NCBI RefSeq assembly: GCF_900114255.1
Contig: NZ_FOSL01000001.1
Location: 124,001-188,000 of the forward strand
Length of the DNA stretch: 64,000 bases
Direction of reading: 5' to 3'
Source: Neomesorhizobium albiziae
Lineage (GTDB): Bacteria; Pseudomonadota; Alphaproteobacteria; Rhizobiales; Rhizobiaceae
Shown here in pieces: positions 26,312-34,645 of the stretch. Each line of letters starts with the position of its first letter. The stretch's first letter is position 1. Below the pieces are notes generated by a model that worked only from the letters and a program-made list of their open reading frames with translations, was not told where the DNA came from and ran no database searches. The position numbers and the translations under genes are program-made.

Positions 26312-27145
26312 ATGCCAAGAACGGGCATGACCATGTTCACCTGCTTCGCGCGACGCGCCGTCCTGGCGCTCGGTTTCGCCCTTGTCTCCGCGACGGCCGC
26401 TTTGGCCGCAAAAGAATGTCCTGCCCCCAAACAGCTCGACTTTGTCGTCGAGAAGAAAATTACCCGCAGTCTCTCCGGCTACACGCAGGGCCTCGAATTC
26501 CGCAACGGCAAACTCTACGAGAGCACCGGCCGTACCGGCGGCCAGACGCGCCTCAATCTCATCGATCTCGACGGCAAGGTCACCACCTTGGCCGATCTCG
26601 GCACCTCCGTCTTCGGGGAAGGCCTGACCATCCTCGACGGCCAGATCTTCCAGCTCACCTGGCAGGAAAACCTGGTTTTCGTCTACGATCTCCACGGCAA
26701 GCAATTGCGCCGCATGAAGAACCCGCATCTCGGCTGGGGCCTCGCCAATGACGGCAGGAACCTTCTCTTCACCGATGGAGAGGGCATGTTGCGCTACGCC
26801 GACCCCAAAACCTTCAGGATCACCCGGGAGTTGCCCTTGCGCAGCGTTGGCGAGGTTGAGCCGGACTGGCTCAACGAGCTCGAATATGTCGACGGCAAGC
26901 TCTACGGCAACATCTACACGACGCCGTGGATTGTCCGCGTCGATCCAGATAGCGGCTGCGTCGAGGCTGTGGCCGACATGTCGCCTCTGAACGAGATCAT
27001 CACGCCCGACGAAGCCGCGGCCATCTCTGCCAGTGCGGAAAACGTGCTGAACGGCATCGCCCGCGATCCCGCTACCGGCCTGTTCTACATCACCGGCAAG
27101 CGCTGGCCGATGATCTATGTCGGAAAATTCCGCGACATAAATTGA
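26312..27145 (+). CDS. Glutaminyl-peptide cyclotransferase, exported
   Basis: The 277-residue protein starts with a signal peptide (hydrophobic ALGFALVSATAALA, cleavage near residue 33) and then a five-bladed beta-propeller of the bacterial/plant glutamine cyclotransferase type. Characteristic segments are TQGLEFRNGKLYESTGRTG, FGEGLTIL, the pair VEPDWLNELEYVDGKLYGN and LNGIARDPATGLFYITGK. It converts N-terminal glutamine of exported proteins to pyroglutamate in the periplasm. Starts at 26312, 26327 or 26333 are all possible. It diverges from the P450 gene across a 179-base gap in which I see no clear site. Confidence 0.88.
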   Translation: MPRTGMTMFTCFARRAVLALGFALVSATAALAAKECPAPKQLDFVVEKKITRSLSGYTQGLEFRNGKLYESTGRTGGQTRLNLIDLDGKVTTLADLGTSVFGEGLTILDGQIFQLTWQENLVFVYDLHGKQLRRMKNPHLGWGLANDGRNLLFTDGEGMLRYADPKTFRITRELPLRSVGEVEPDWLNELEYVDGKLYGNIYTTPWIVRVDPDSGCVEAVADMSPLNEIITPDEAAAISASAENVLNGIARDPATGLFYITGKRWPMIYVGKFRDIN

Positions 27146-27254
27146 TCGCCGCCCGCGGTTTGAACGTCGGCACGCGTGATTTTCTGTTTGCCCGCTACGC
27201 ACACGATAGCGCGGACTTCCGCCCGTCCTGATGTCAGGTCAGCACACTACGAGT

Positions 27255-27272
27255 AATTAGTCTTGACTAATT
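27255..27272. promoter_or_regulatory. ArsR-type operator
   Basis: AATTAGTC-TT-GACTAATT is a perfect 18-base inverted repeat ending 26 bases before the ArsR-family start. It contains TTGACT (27263-27268), a good -35, so the regulator bound here would block its own operon. Confidence 0.65.
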
Positions 27273-27298
27273 GATTAGTATTCACTACTTGATTGGCC

Positions 27299-27628
27299 AT
27301 GACTGAAGCCGACACCATCAACGCCGTCATGCGCACGCTTGCCGATCCCACCAGGCGGGCCGTGTTCGAGCGGATCGTCTCGTCCAGCGAGATTACCGTG
27401 GTCGAACTGACGCGGGGCAGCGGCGTGACGCAGGGCGCCATATCCCAGCACCTCAAATCGCTTAAGCAGGCCGGCCTGGTCGCCGAACGCCCCGAAGGCC
27501 GCAACGTCTACTATCGCGCCGAGCCGAAGGGGCTCGCGCCGCTTGTCGACTGGATGAGCCACTACGGCGTCTTCTGGCGCGAACGCTTCGCCGACCTCAG
27601 AACCCTCCTGAAGGAGATCGATCGATGA
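27299..27628 (+). CDS. ArsR-family transcriptional regulator
   Basis: The 109-residue winged-HTH protein has the recognition region ITVVELTRGSGVTQGAISQHLKSLKQAGLV at about 34-63 and the wing AERPEGRNVYYRAEP. There are no metal-binding cysteines, so it is of the non-metal type commonly paired with AHSA1-like genes. Its stop overlaps the next start in an ATGA, so the two are co-translated. An 18-base palindrome upstream is the likely operator. Confidence 0.92.
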   Translation: MTEADTINAVMRTLADPTRRAVFERIVSSSEITVVELTRGSGVTQGAISQHLKSLKQAGLVAERPEGRNVYYRAEPKGLAPLVDWMSHYGVFWRERFADLRTLLKEIDR

Positions 27629-28089
27629 ATGACACCGCATTGAAGTCCAGTACGCGAGACATCGTCGTCGACGAGGTCTTCCCGCATGCGCCGGAGACGA
27701 TCTGGAAAACGCTGACGACCGGCCAACTGATCGCCCGCTGGCTGATGCAGCCGACCGGCTTCGAGCCCGTGGAGGGCAAAAAGTTCACGTTCAAGACGAA
27801 GCCGGGCGGCGCGTGGGACGGGACTATTCACTGCCAGGTCCTGGAGGTGATGCCGAACGAGCGCTTCGTGTTTGCCTGGAAAGGCGGACACGAGGAAAAC
27901 GTCGGCTATGGCTCGCGGCTGGACACGGTGGTCACGTTCATCCTTTCCAGGGTTGAAAACGGCACCCGCCTTCGCCTGGTCCATTCCGGCTTCATGCTGC
28001 CGAAGAACGACATTGCTTTCCGGAACATGAGCGACGGCTGGAACAAGATTGTCCACAATCTCGGCGCCATCGCCGACGAGCAGGACTGA
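27625..28089 (+). CDS. SRPBCC/AHSA1-like protein
   Basis: The 154-residue protein has a START/AHSA1 helix-grip fold: VVDEVFPHAPETIWKTLTTGQLIARWLMQP at the N-terminus, a central EVMPNERFVFAWKGG strand and a C-terminal helix. It forms a hydrophobic ligand cavity. The four-base overlap with the ArsR-family gene and the GFA gene 12 bases downstream indicate one operon. The ligand is unknown; such pairs often respond to small organic molecules or stress. Confidence 0.87.
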   Translation: MNDTALKSSTRDIVVDEVFPHAPETIWKTLTTGQLIARWLMQPTGFEPVEGKKFTFKTKPGGAWDGTIHCQVLEVMPNERFVFAWKGGHEENVGYGSRLDTVVTFILSRVENGTRLRLVHSGFMLPKNDIAFRNMSDGWNKIVHNLGAIADEQD

Positions 28090-28101
28090 CGGGAGAAAGA
28101 C

Positions 28102-28518
28102 ATGAGCGAGGCTTACACCGGCGGATGCGCATGCGGCGCGATCCGTTACGAAATCTCTGGCGAGCCAGTGTTCTCGAACGACTGCCAGTGCCGCGACTGT
28201 CAGCGCAAGAGCGGCACAGGGCACGGCTCCTACCTGACCTTCCCAAGCAGGAAGGGCGTGAAACTCGCAGGCGAAGCGACGCATTGGAACATCGTTGGCG
28301 ATAGCGGCAGCGTCAAGACGCGCGCCTTCTGCCCCGCCTGCGGCTCACCGGTGTACATGACGTACCCAGGAAGTCCGGACGTGTTCACCGTGCACGCCGC
28401 CAGCCTTGATGACCCCAGCCGATACAAGCCGCAGGCGGTGACGTACACAGTGCGCGGTTACGGCTGGGACCATATCGATCCGGCCCTGCCGAAATTCGAC
28501 AAGATGCCGCCGATGTGA
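28102..28518 (+). CDS. GFA-family zinc protein
   Basis: The 138-residue protein belongs to the GFA (glutathione-dependent formaldehyde-activating) family. The zinc ligands are C9 and C11 (GCACG), C28, C30 and C33 (NDCQCRDCQ), and C77 and C80 (FCPACGSP). GGGAG precedes the ATG. Most GFA members lack demonstrated formaldehyde activity; some act on glutathione adducts or other thiols. Operon context with ArsR and AHSA1-like genes is typical. Confidence 0.88.
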   Translation: MSEAYTGGCACGAIRYEISGEPVFSNDCQCRDCQRKSGTGHGSYLTFPSRKGVKLAGEATHWNIVGDSGSVKTRAFCPACGSPVYMTYPGSPDVFTVHAASLDDPSRYKPQAVTYTVRGYGWDHIDPALPKFDKMPPM

Positions 28519-28567
28519 CATGCGGCCAGCCACCCCGGCTGCTCGCAATGCCATTCCCGTCGCAAAT

Positions 28568-28590
28568 AAGTTGATTTTTTTCTTCAACTT
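28568..28590. promoter_or_regulatory. Inverted repeat AAGTTGA/TCAACTT upstream of rirA
   Basis: Arms AAGTTGA (28568-28574) and TCAACTT (28584-28590) surround a T-rich nine-base loop. It could end the GFA operon or act as an operator in the rirA promoter region. There is no T-run after the right arm. Confidence 0.35.
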
Positions 28591-28602
28591 ATGTAATTCC
28601 GT

Positions 28603-28619
28603 TCTGGAATAATTCTAAA
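28603..28619. promoter_or_regulatory. Irr (ICE)-like box before rirA
   Basis: TCTGGAA-TAA-TTCTAAA matches the Irr recognition pattern TTTAGAA-N3-TTCTAAA at all seven right-arm and five of seven left-arm positions. Irr control of rirA is known in Agrobacterium. The site is 71 bases before the rirA start. Confidence 0.55.
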
Positions 28620-28622
28620 CTG

Positions 28623-28665
28623 TGGTCCATATTGGGACCAAGCTTGGTCCCAATATTGGGACCAA
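28623..28665. repeat. Self-complementary GGGACC/GGTCCC array before rirA
   Basis: Four alternating half-sites (TGGTCC, TTGGGACCAA, TTGGTCCCAA, TTGGGACCAA) make two overlapping perfect palindromes, 28631-28654 (24 bases, centred on AAGCTT) and 28644-28665 (22 bases, centred on AATATT). It lies 24 bases before the rirA start, so it is either a multi-dimer operator or an mRNA leader hairpin. Confidence 0.75.
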
Positions 28666-28689
28666 GCAAACGATTCCCGAGGATGAGCG

Positions 28690-29151
28690 ATGCGGCTTAC
28701 GCGCCAGACCAACTACGCGATCCGGATCCTGATGTATTGCGCAGCGAATGAGGGACGGCTGAGCCGCATCCCCGAAATCGCCGCCGCCTACACCGTTTCC
28801 GAACTCTTTTTATTCAAGATCCTGCAGCCGCTTGTCGAGAACGGCCTTGTCGAGACGGTGCGCGGCCGCAATGGCGGCGTCAAGCTCGGCAGGGCAGCGG
28901 CTGACATCAACCTGTTCGACGTTGTTCGCGTCACCGAGGAAAACTTCGCCATGGCGGAGTGTTTCGAGAACGACGCGACCGAGTGCCCGCTCGTCGACAG
29001 CTGCGCTCTGAATGCGGCCCTGCGCGAGGCGCTCAACGCCTTTTTCGGCGTGCTTGAGCGCTACACCATCGCCGATCTCGTCAAGGCACGGCCCAATGTA
29101 CGCGCGCTGCTCGGCATCGACCTGATCCAGCGGCCAGCTTTGGCGGGCTGA
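28690..29151 (+). CDS. rirA: Rrf2-family iron regulator RirA
   Basis: The 153-residue protein begins MRLTRQTNYAIRILMYCAAN, the RirA signature, with the recognition region YTVSELFLFKILQPLVENGL at 34-53 and wing RGRNGGVKL. C91, C99 and C105 are the Fe-S ligands. RirA represses iron and heme uptake when iron is sufficient in rhizobia and Agrobacterium. The heme-uptake locus starts about 2.6 kb downstream. Upstream are an Irr-like box and a palindromic array. GAGGATGAGCG precedes the ATG. Confidence 0.93.
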   Translation: MRLTRQTNYAIRILMYCAANEGRLSRIPEIAAAYTVSELFLFKILQPLVENGLVETVRGRNGGVKLGRAAADINLFDVVRVTEENFAMAECFENDATECPLVDSCALNAALREALNAFFGVLERYTIADLVKARPNVRALLGIDLIQRPALAG

Positions 29152-29219
29152 CCACGCTCCATTTGAGGCCTGAACACCGGGCTGGATTAACCCTAACCTG
29201 CGAATTTTATGACGTTTTT

Positions 29220-29249
29220 CGAACCCGCCGACTATGTTCGGCGGGTTCG
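29220..29249. terminator. Perfect 11-bp hairpin between rirA and the methyltransferase
   Basis: Arms CGAACCCGCCG (29220-29230) and CGGCGGGTTCG (29239-29249) surround an eight-base loop, and TTTAAAT follows on the plus strand. It is a plausible terminator for rirA. The weak T-tail lowers certainty. Confidence 0.6.
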
Positions 29250-29278
29250 TTTAAATACGCAGCGGGTGGGTGGATACA

Positions 29279-30019
29279 ATGACAGTGGTGGACCGGTGGC
29301 GGCCCGAGACGGCGGCCGGGGGATATACGCGGGACGATGAGGCGATAGAATTCTACACGCGCATCAACGCGCTGGTGAGGCCGGATATGGTCGTTGTCGA
29401 TCTGGGCGCCGGACGCGGATCCCGCCACGACAGTGACAGTGCTGAGTTCCGCAAGCGGTTCTGCAGTTTCCAAGGCCGCGTGAAACGGGTGATCGGTCTC
29501 GACGTCGACCCGGTTGTGCTCAGCCATCCCCATCTCGACGAGGTGCATGTCATTGAGCCAGGTGGTCGACTGCCGCTTGGCGACAGCAGCGTCGATATCG
29601 TCATCTGCGAATGGGTCATAGAGCATGTCGAACACCCCGACGAGTTCGCGCGGGAGATCCATCGCGTTCTGAAGCCTGGCGGTTGGCTCTGCGCCCTGAC
29701 GCCGAATCGCCTCGGCTATGTCGGGATAGGCAATAGGTTCGTGCCGGCAGCGGTAAAGGATCGCCTGATGCGCCAGGTGTGGCCCGAGCGGCCAAAGGAA
29801 GATGCGTTTCCGACCTTCTACCGCATGAACTCCTTGAGCAGCATCCGGCAGGCTTTCGAAGAAGAAGACTGGTCGCACCACGGCTATATTTCCAACGGCA
29901 CCCCGAAATATCACGGCGGGACAGCGATTGGCTTCGCCTTCGTCTCGCTGCTTCAATGGTTCACGCCTCCCGCAATGCGCACCAATCTGATGGTGCTCTC
30001 GCAGAAGCGAAATGCCTGA
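29279..30019 (+). CDS. Class I SAM-dependent methyltransferase
   Basis: The 246-residue protein has motif I VVVDLGAGRGS near residue 37, the acidic loop GLDVDPVVL near 75, motif II DSSVDIVICEWVIEHVEHPDEF near 105 and motif III VLKPGGWLCALTPN near 135. This is a Methyltransf_11/25-type fold. The C-terminal region (FPTFYRMNSLSSIRQAF) resembles methyltransferases acting on glycans or lipids. Either the ATG at 29279 or the GTG at 29270 may be used. The substrate is unknown. Confidence 0.85.
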   Translation: MTVVDRWRPETAAGGYTRDDEAIEFYTRINALVRPDMVVVDLGAGRGSRHDSDSAEFRKRFCSFQGRVKRVIGLDVDPVVLSHPHLDEVHVIEPGGRLPLGDSSVDIVICEWVIEHVEHPDEFAREIHRVLKPGGWLCALTPNRLGYVGIGNRFVPAAVKDRLMRQVWPERPKEDAFPTFYRMNSLSSIRQAFEEEDWSHHGYISNGTPKYHGGTAIGFAFVSLLQWFTPPAMRTNLMVLSQKRNA

Positions 30020-30082
30020 CCGCCCTGAATGATGCATTCCGCGTCGCCGATCGATGACCGGGTGTGCGCCCGCTCGTCTTCA

Positions 30083-31186
30083 TCACTGCAGCGTAAACAC
30101 CGCGCACGGGGCCGCGATGCCGCGCAGCGCGTGCTCGCCGAGCGGGACAAGGGGCAGCTTTGTTTCCGCCGCGAAGGCGCCGGATAGCAGCACGGGGTAG
30201 CCGAGTGACCGGCACAGGCCTTCCAGCCGGCTCACCAGGTTCACCGCGCGGCCGATCGCGGTGAAATCCAGCCGGTCGGCGGTGCCGATATTGCCCCACA
30301 GCATGTCGCCCACATGCAGCGCCATGCCGAACGGCAACGGCGACAGGCCTTGCGAGACGCGCTGCCGGTCGAGGTGATCCATGCCGGCGCGCGCGCCGGC
30401 GACCGCGCGCAAGGCGGCGTCGCACGCGGCCGCGGCGTCACGTTCGCCGATCGGAAAAATCGCCAGCACCCCGTCGCCGATGAACTTCAGCACTTCGCCG
30501 CCGAAGGCATGGACGGCGCCGGCGATTCGATCGAACCAGGCATCGAGTGCGGCAACCACGTCCTTGGGTGCGTCCGCCTCCGACAGTTCGGTGAAACCTC
30601 TGAGGTCGGCATAGAGCAGGACGGCCCTGATGGTCTCGCTGGATTCGCGACGCAGCCGGCCGGCCAGTACCTGCGCGGCGCTGCGCCGGCCGAGATAGGT
30701 TTCGAGCAGCGCCGAGAGCGTCGCGCGCGACGCCAGCACGGCAAGCGGCGCGGCGGCAAAGCGCGCCACGTCGCCCAGCAGCTTCGCTTCAGGCTCGCTG
30801 AGGGCGCGGGTTGTCGCCCAGCCGAGCACTGCCGCATCAGACGCCCCGCCGACAGCCGCCGCGCCGACAAGATCCTCCCGGACGACGCCGGTTCCGAGCC
30901 CTGTCAGCCACTCGCGGCCGACATTGCCGTGTCCGGGATCGGCAGGCGGGGCAACGCCCAGGCCGAGCGCCTCGACCACTGCCGCGGTTTCGGCGCGCCA
31001 CAAGAAGGTGCGCCGCGCGACGATCGGATGAGGGAACGCCTGGGTGAGCGCACCGCCTGCCAGCGGTACGCCGTCGGCGACCAGCCGCGCACCGAGCGCC
31101 GCCAGGAAGGCGTCGGCGCCAGACAGGCCGATCGCTTCGTCGAGCAGGAAGGAGAGAGCGAGGGGCTGGTGCATGGCCTTGATCAT
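30083..31186 (-). CDS. Class III adenylate/guanylate cyclase domain protein
   Basis: The 367-residue protein has a C-terminal class III cyclase domain (about 185-365). The metal-binding aspartates are D194 (LLYADLRGFTE) and D238 (KFIGDGVLAIF), and IGRAVNLVSRLE lies near 310. The N-terminal 170 residues are soluble and show no named domain; they may be a sensor. It presumably makes cAMP. Rhizobial genomes have many such cyclases. The ATG at 31186 or 31174 could be used. Confidence 0.88.
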   Translation of the reverse strand: MIKAMHQPLALSFLLDEAIGLSGADAFLAALGARLVADGVPLAGGALTQAFPHPIVARRTFLWRAETAAVVEALGLGVAPPADPGHGNVGREWLTGLGTGVVREDLVGAAAVGGASDAAVLGWATTRALSEPEAKLLGDVARFAAAPLAVLASRATLSALLETYLGRRSAAQVLAGRLRRESSETIRAVLLYADLRGFTELSEADAPKDVVAALDAWFDRIAGAVHAFGGEVLKFIGDGVLAIFPIGERDAAAACDAALRAVAGARAGMDHLDRQRVSQGLSPLPFGMALHVGDMLWGNIGTADRLDFTAIGRAVNLVSRLEGLCRSLGYPVLLSGAFAAETKLPLVPLGEHALRGIAAPCAVFTLQ

Positions 31187-31306
31187 GCAATGCTATCGGC
31201 CAACTGTCATGAGGATGGCGGCAGCTTTCTTGCCCTCGGCGGGTATTGGCTTACATTGCCGTCAGCGCCGGGATGAACCGCGCCCCTGGCCGGAGGAGAT
31301 TTGCCG

Positions 31307-31741
31307 ATGCCCGAAACGCTTCGTACCGAAATCCAGGTCGCGGCCCCGCAAGCAACCGTCTTCGCCTTCCTCACCGATCCCGACAAGATCCTCCGCTGGC
31401 TCGGTACGGCAACCACCGAGGCCCGTCCTGGCGGCATCTATCTCGTCAGCGTTGGCGACAAATACGCCGCCCGCGGCGAGTTCACGGAAGTGATCCCGGT
31501 CCACCGCCTAGCCTACAGCTTCGGCTGGGAAGGACGCGAGGAAGTACCGCCCGGATCGAGCCTGGTCGAAATCGACCTTCTCGAAAAGGACGGCGGTACC
31601 CTGGTGCGCTTCACCCACAGCGGGCTGCCCAACGAGGAAGAACGCGTAGCCCACGAAAAAGGCTGGAACCATTATCTGCGCAGGCTGGCGACAGCCGCCA
31701 CCGGCGGCGATCCCGGACCGGACGTACAAGCTGATATGTGA
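31307..31741 (+). CDS. SRPBCC/AHSA1-like protein
   Basis: The 144-residue helix-grip protein starts MPETLRTEIQVAAPQATVFA, with IPVHRLAYSFGWEG in the centre and VRFTHSGLPNEEERVAHEKGW near the end. It has a hydrophobic cavity fold. GGAGGAG lies 10 bases before the ATG at 31307. No ArsR-type partner is adjacent, unlike the similar gene at 27625. The ligand is unknown. Confidence 0.85.
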   Translation: MPETLRTEIQVAAPQATVFAFLTDPDKILRWLGTATTEARPGGIYLVSVGDKYAARGEFTEVIPVHRLAYSFGWEGREEVPPGSSLVEIDLLEKDGGTLVRFTHSGLPNEEERVAHEKGWNHYLRRLATAATGGDPGPDVQADM

Positions 31742-31774
31742 AGGTATCGCAGCCTGCCGGCTACGCGACGGACT

Positions 31775-32566
31775 CTACATCCCAGCCGACTGCGGCAGCA
31801 CGAAGGGCACGTTGCCCGCCGGCAGCACGCCCACCTTGAGCTTGCATTCGAACACGCGCGCGATCAGATCGTCGCTCAGCACTTCCTGAGGCGAGCCGGC
31901 GGCGGCGAGCTGTCCGCGGTGTATCACATGCACGCGGTCGGCATACATGGCGGTCAGGTTGAGATCGTGCAGGATGGCAATGACGCCTCCGCCCCGCCTG
32001 GCGAAATCGCGGGCGATGTTCATGATGATGAGCTGGTGCTTGATGTCGAGGCTGGACACCGGCTCGTCGAGGAAGAGATAGCGCGGCGCGGCCTCCAGCA
32101 CCGGCGCCCACACCTGGCAGAGCACGCGGGCAAGCTGCACACGCTGCTGTTCGCCTCCCGAAAGCTCCTGGTAGAAGCGCCCGGCAAATCCGTCGAGGTC
32201 GACGCGCGCCAGCGCCCGCTCGGGCAGCCGTTCCGCCTCGCCGGCCAGCGCACCGGAACGGCCGCCGAGCAGGCCGAGCTTGACAATCTCGCGCACCGTG
32301 AACGGAAACGACAGCGCCGTCTGCTGCGGTAGCACGGCACGCAGCGCCGCTGCCTCCCACGGCCTCATGCGGGAGATATCGCGGCCATTGAGGCGGATGG
32401 AGCCGTCATGCGCCAGATCGCCGGCAAGCGCCTTGAGAAATGTTGTCTTGCCCGATCCGTTGGGACCGACGATCGCCGCCAGTTCGCCCGGCCGGACGTC
32501 GAAATCGACATTCCGGATGATTGTTCTGCCGCCGATGGAAACCGAGACGTCGCGCGCTTCGATCAT
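31775..32566 (-). CDS. hmuV: Hemin ABC transporter ATP-binding protein
   Basis: The 263-residue ABC ATPase has Walker A GPNGSGKTT at 34-42, the Q-loop near 80 (VLPQQTALSF), the signature LSGGEQQRVQLARVL near 140, Walker B YLFLDEP near 168 and the H-loop ILHDLNL. It energises heme import across the inner membrane with HmuU and HmuT, whose genes lie directly upstream on the same strand. A 60-base gap containing a palindromic repeat separates it from hmuU. Confidence 0.95.
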   Translation of the reverse strand: MIEARDVSVSIGGRTIIRNVDFDVRPGELAAIVGPNGSGKTTFLKALAGDLAHDGSIRLNGRDISRMRPWEAAALRAVLPQQTALSFPFTVREIVKLGLLGGRSGALAGEAERLPERALARVDLDGFAGRFYQELSGGEQQRVQLARVLCQVWAPVLEAAPRYLFLDEPVSSLDIKHQLIIMNIARDFARRGGGVIAILHDLNLTAMYADRVHVIHRGQLAAAGSPQEVLSDDLIARVFECKLKVGVLPAGNVPFVLPQSAGM

Positions 32567-32579
32567 TTTTACCTCACGA

Positions 32580-32622
32580 ACATGATCCCGAAAAGTTGCA
32601 GCCTTTTCGGACGAGATCATGC
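32580..32622. repeat. Short palindromic repeat between hmuU and hmuV
   Basis: ATGATCCCGAAAAGTTGC..CTTTTCGGACGAGATCATG is a shortened, diverged relative of the elements at 9257 and 53538. It lies within the heme operon and could fold in the mRNA, affecting hmuV levels relative to hmuTU. Confidence 0.75.
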
Positions 32623-32626
32623 GACT

Positions 32627-33733
32627 CTAAAGATCGATCAGACCGCGCTTGCGCAGCAGTATCCACAGGAAGAACGGCGCGCCGACCGCCGCGGTGACGA
32701 TGCCTATCGGCAATTCGGCCGGCGCCACGATCGTGCGGCTCACCGCATCCGCCAGCAGCAGCAGGCTGGCGCCGAGCAGCGCCGAAGCCGGCAGTAGATA
32801 GCGGTTGTCGGGTCCGATCACCAGCCGCAGCAGGTGCGGCACCACGATACCGACGAAGCCAATGCCGCCGCTCATCGCAACCGACGCTCCGACCGAAGCC
32901 GAAACCGCGACGATCGCCGCATATTTGAAGCGCTGCACAGGTACGCCGAGATGGCTGGCGGCTGCTTCGCCGAGCGCCAGCGCGTTAAGGCCTCGCGCTA
33001 GAAACGGTGCAGCCGCAAGGGCTGCCGCGATGATCGGCCCGGCGGCGGCGATCTTGCCCCATGTCGCGCCGGCGAGCGAGCCCAGAGACCAGAATGTCAG
33101 ATCACGCAACTGCCGGTCGTCGGCTATGAAGATCAGCATGCCGGTGAAGGCCATGGCCATGGCACCCAGCGCGATGCCGGCAAGCAGCATCGTGGCGATC
33201 GAAGTCTGGCCGCGACGCGTCGACACCCGGTAGAGCAGCAACGTCACTGCCAGGCCGCCGCCAAAAGCCGCGAGCGGCAGCGCATAGATGCCGAGTGCGG
33301 CGGTGAACGGCGCAAGCGCTGTTCCTCCCAGCACGATAATCGCCACGGCCCCCAGGCTGGCGCCGCTCGATACGCCGACGATGCCGGGGTCGGCCAGCGG
33401 GTTGCGGAACAGCCCCTGCATGACCGCGCCGGAAACGGCAAGTGCGGCGCCGATCAGCACGCCGAGCACGACGCGCGGCAGCCGGATGTCGTAGACGATG
33501 ATGCGGTCGCGCGCCGAAAGAGCATCGGCCTGCAGGCCCGACTGGAACAGCCAGTCCCGCAGCACCGCGACCGCCGAAGCGTCCGACGCACCGGAAGCCA
33601 GGCTGAACAGCACGGTCACCGCCAGCACGACGCATAGCGATAGAATCGCCAGCCGTGCCCGGCCGCTGCGGTCGCCGTCAGGGTTTCGGGCAGCGGTCAT
33701 TGTCAGCACGCCGTCGGCAGATCGTTCTACCAT
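32627..33733 (-). CDS. hmuU: Hemin ABC transporter permease
   Basis: This 368-residue FecCD/BtuC-type permease has about ten membrane segments, including ARLAILSLCVVLAVTVLFSL near residue 27, and family motifs RLPRVVLGVLIGAALAVSGA and the C-terminal RTIVAPAELPIGIVTAAVGAP. It forms the inner-membrane heme channel with HmuV. The start at 33733 lies seven bases from the hmuT stop, so they are co-translated. A start at 33700 is possible. Confidence 0.94.
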   Translation of the reverse strand: MVERSADGVLTMTAARNPDGDRSGRARLAILSLCVVLAVTVLFSLASGASDASAVAVLRDWLFQSGLQADALSARDRIIVYDIRLPRVVLGVLIGAALAVSGAVMQGLFRNPLADPGIVGVSSGASLGAVAIIVLGGTALAPFTAALGIYALPLAAFGGGLAVTLLLYRVSTRRGQTSIATMLLAGIALGAMAMAFTGMLIFIADDRQLRDLTFWSLGSLAGATWGKIAAAGPIIAAALAAAPFLARGLNALALGEAAASHLGVPVQRFKYAAIVAVSASVGASVAMSGGIGFVGIVVPHLLRLVIGPDNRYLLPASALLGASLLLLADAVSRTIVAPAELPIGIVTAAVGAPFFLWILLRKRGLIDL

Positions 33734-33739
33734 GACGTG

Positions 33740-34636
33740 TCAGTTCTGCACCGTGTCGCCATAAAGGGCAACGGAAAGGTCGCGGATGGCGCCTGCGGTG
33801 CGCGGGCCGAAGCCCAACAGGTAGGCGCCGTCCATGCGGATCAGCCTTTTTGCCTGCCCGGCTGGCGTCGAGGCGATCGCCGGATTGGCGAACACGTCGC
33901 GCTCAACCGCGGCGTGGTCGCCTCCTCCCCGGTCCATCATCAGGATGAAATCCGGTTGGGCGGTCACTATCGCCTCGTCAGAAAGCTGCTTATAGCCGGA
34001 GAAATCGCTCACCACATTCTGCGCGCCTGCCATGGCGATGATGCCGTCGGCGGCGGTTGCGCTGCCCGCAGCGAGGACCTTTCCGCCTTGCGTGCTCAGG
34101 ATGAACAGCACCCGCTTGCGCTCGCCCACCTTGGCGGTCAGTGCTTCGGCGGCATCGATGTCGGTCTCGACGCTTTTCGCCAGCTCCGCAGCCTTGGCTT
34201 CCTCGCCGAGCGCATGGCCTACAATCCTAATCTTCTGGACGATGCCGTCGCGGTTGAATTTTTCCGGCACCATGACGAAAGGCACGCTCGCCTTCTTCAA
34301 GACGTCGATCGCTTCACGCGGGCCGCTGCCCTCCAGCGCGATGATCGCGCCGGGGTTAACCGACATGACGCCTTCCGGCGAAAGTTGCCGCATGTAGCCG
34401 ACATCCGGCAGCTCAAACGCCGCGCGCGGATAGACGCTGGTCGAATCGCGGGCAACCAGCCGTTTTTCCTGGCCGAGCGCATAGACGATCTCGGTCACCG
34501 AACCGCCGATGGAAACGATGCGCGCGGCTTGCGGCAACGTGGCCGTCGTCTCTTCCGAGAGCGCTGGCGAAACGGCGTAGGCAAAAGAAAGAGCGGCGCT
34601 CGCCACGAGCACTTTGAGCGAGGAATAAAAGCGCAT
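33740..34636 (-). CDS. hmuT: Periplasmic heme-binding protein
   Basis: The 298-residue protein has a signal peptide (residues 1-27, LVASAALSFAYAVSPALS) and a class III substrate-binding fold with the typical IVSIGGSVTEIVYALG near 40 and a long linking helix near 160. It carries heme from HmuR to HmuUV. It is placed nine bases after hmuS and seven before hmuU. The candidate heme tyrosine lies in STSVYPRAAFELPDVGYMRQL. Confidence 0.94.
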   Translation of the reverse strand: MRFYSSLKVLVASAALSFAYAVSPALSEETTATLPQAARIVSIGGSVTEIVYALGQEKRLVARDSTSVYPRAAFELPDVGYMRQLSPEGVMSVNPGAIIALEGSGPREAIDVLKKASVPFVMVPEKFNRDGIVQKIRIVGHALGEEAKAAELAKSVETDIDAAEALTAKVGERKRVLFILSTQGGKVLAAGSATAADGIIAMAGAQNVVSDFSGYKQLSDEAIVTAQPDFILMMDRGGGDHAAVERDVFANPAIASTPAGQAKRLIRMDGAYLLGFGPRTAGAIRDLSVALYGDTVQN

Positions 34637-34645
34637 CGTCTTTCC

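Noticed and set aside
28526-28545. AGCC..GGCT hairpin after the GFA gene as a terminator
   Set aside because: The stem is only five bases and no T-run follows.
28623-28665. Possible CRISPR-like short repeats before rirA
   Set aside because: The units are contiguous palindromic half-sites without unique spacers, so they form an operator or hairpin array, not a CRISPR.
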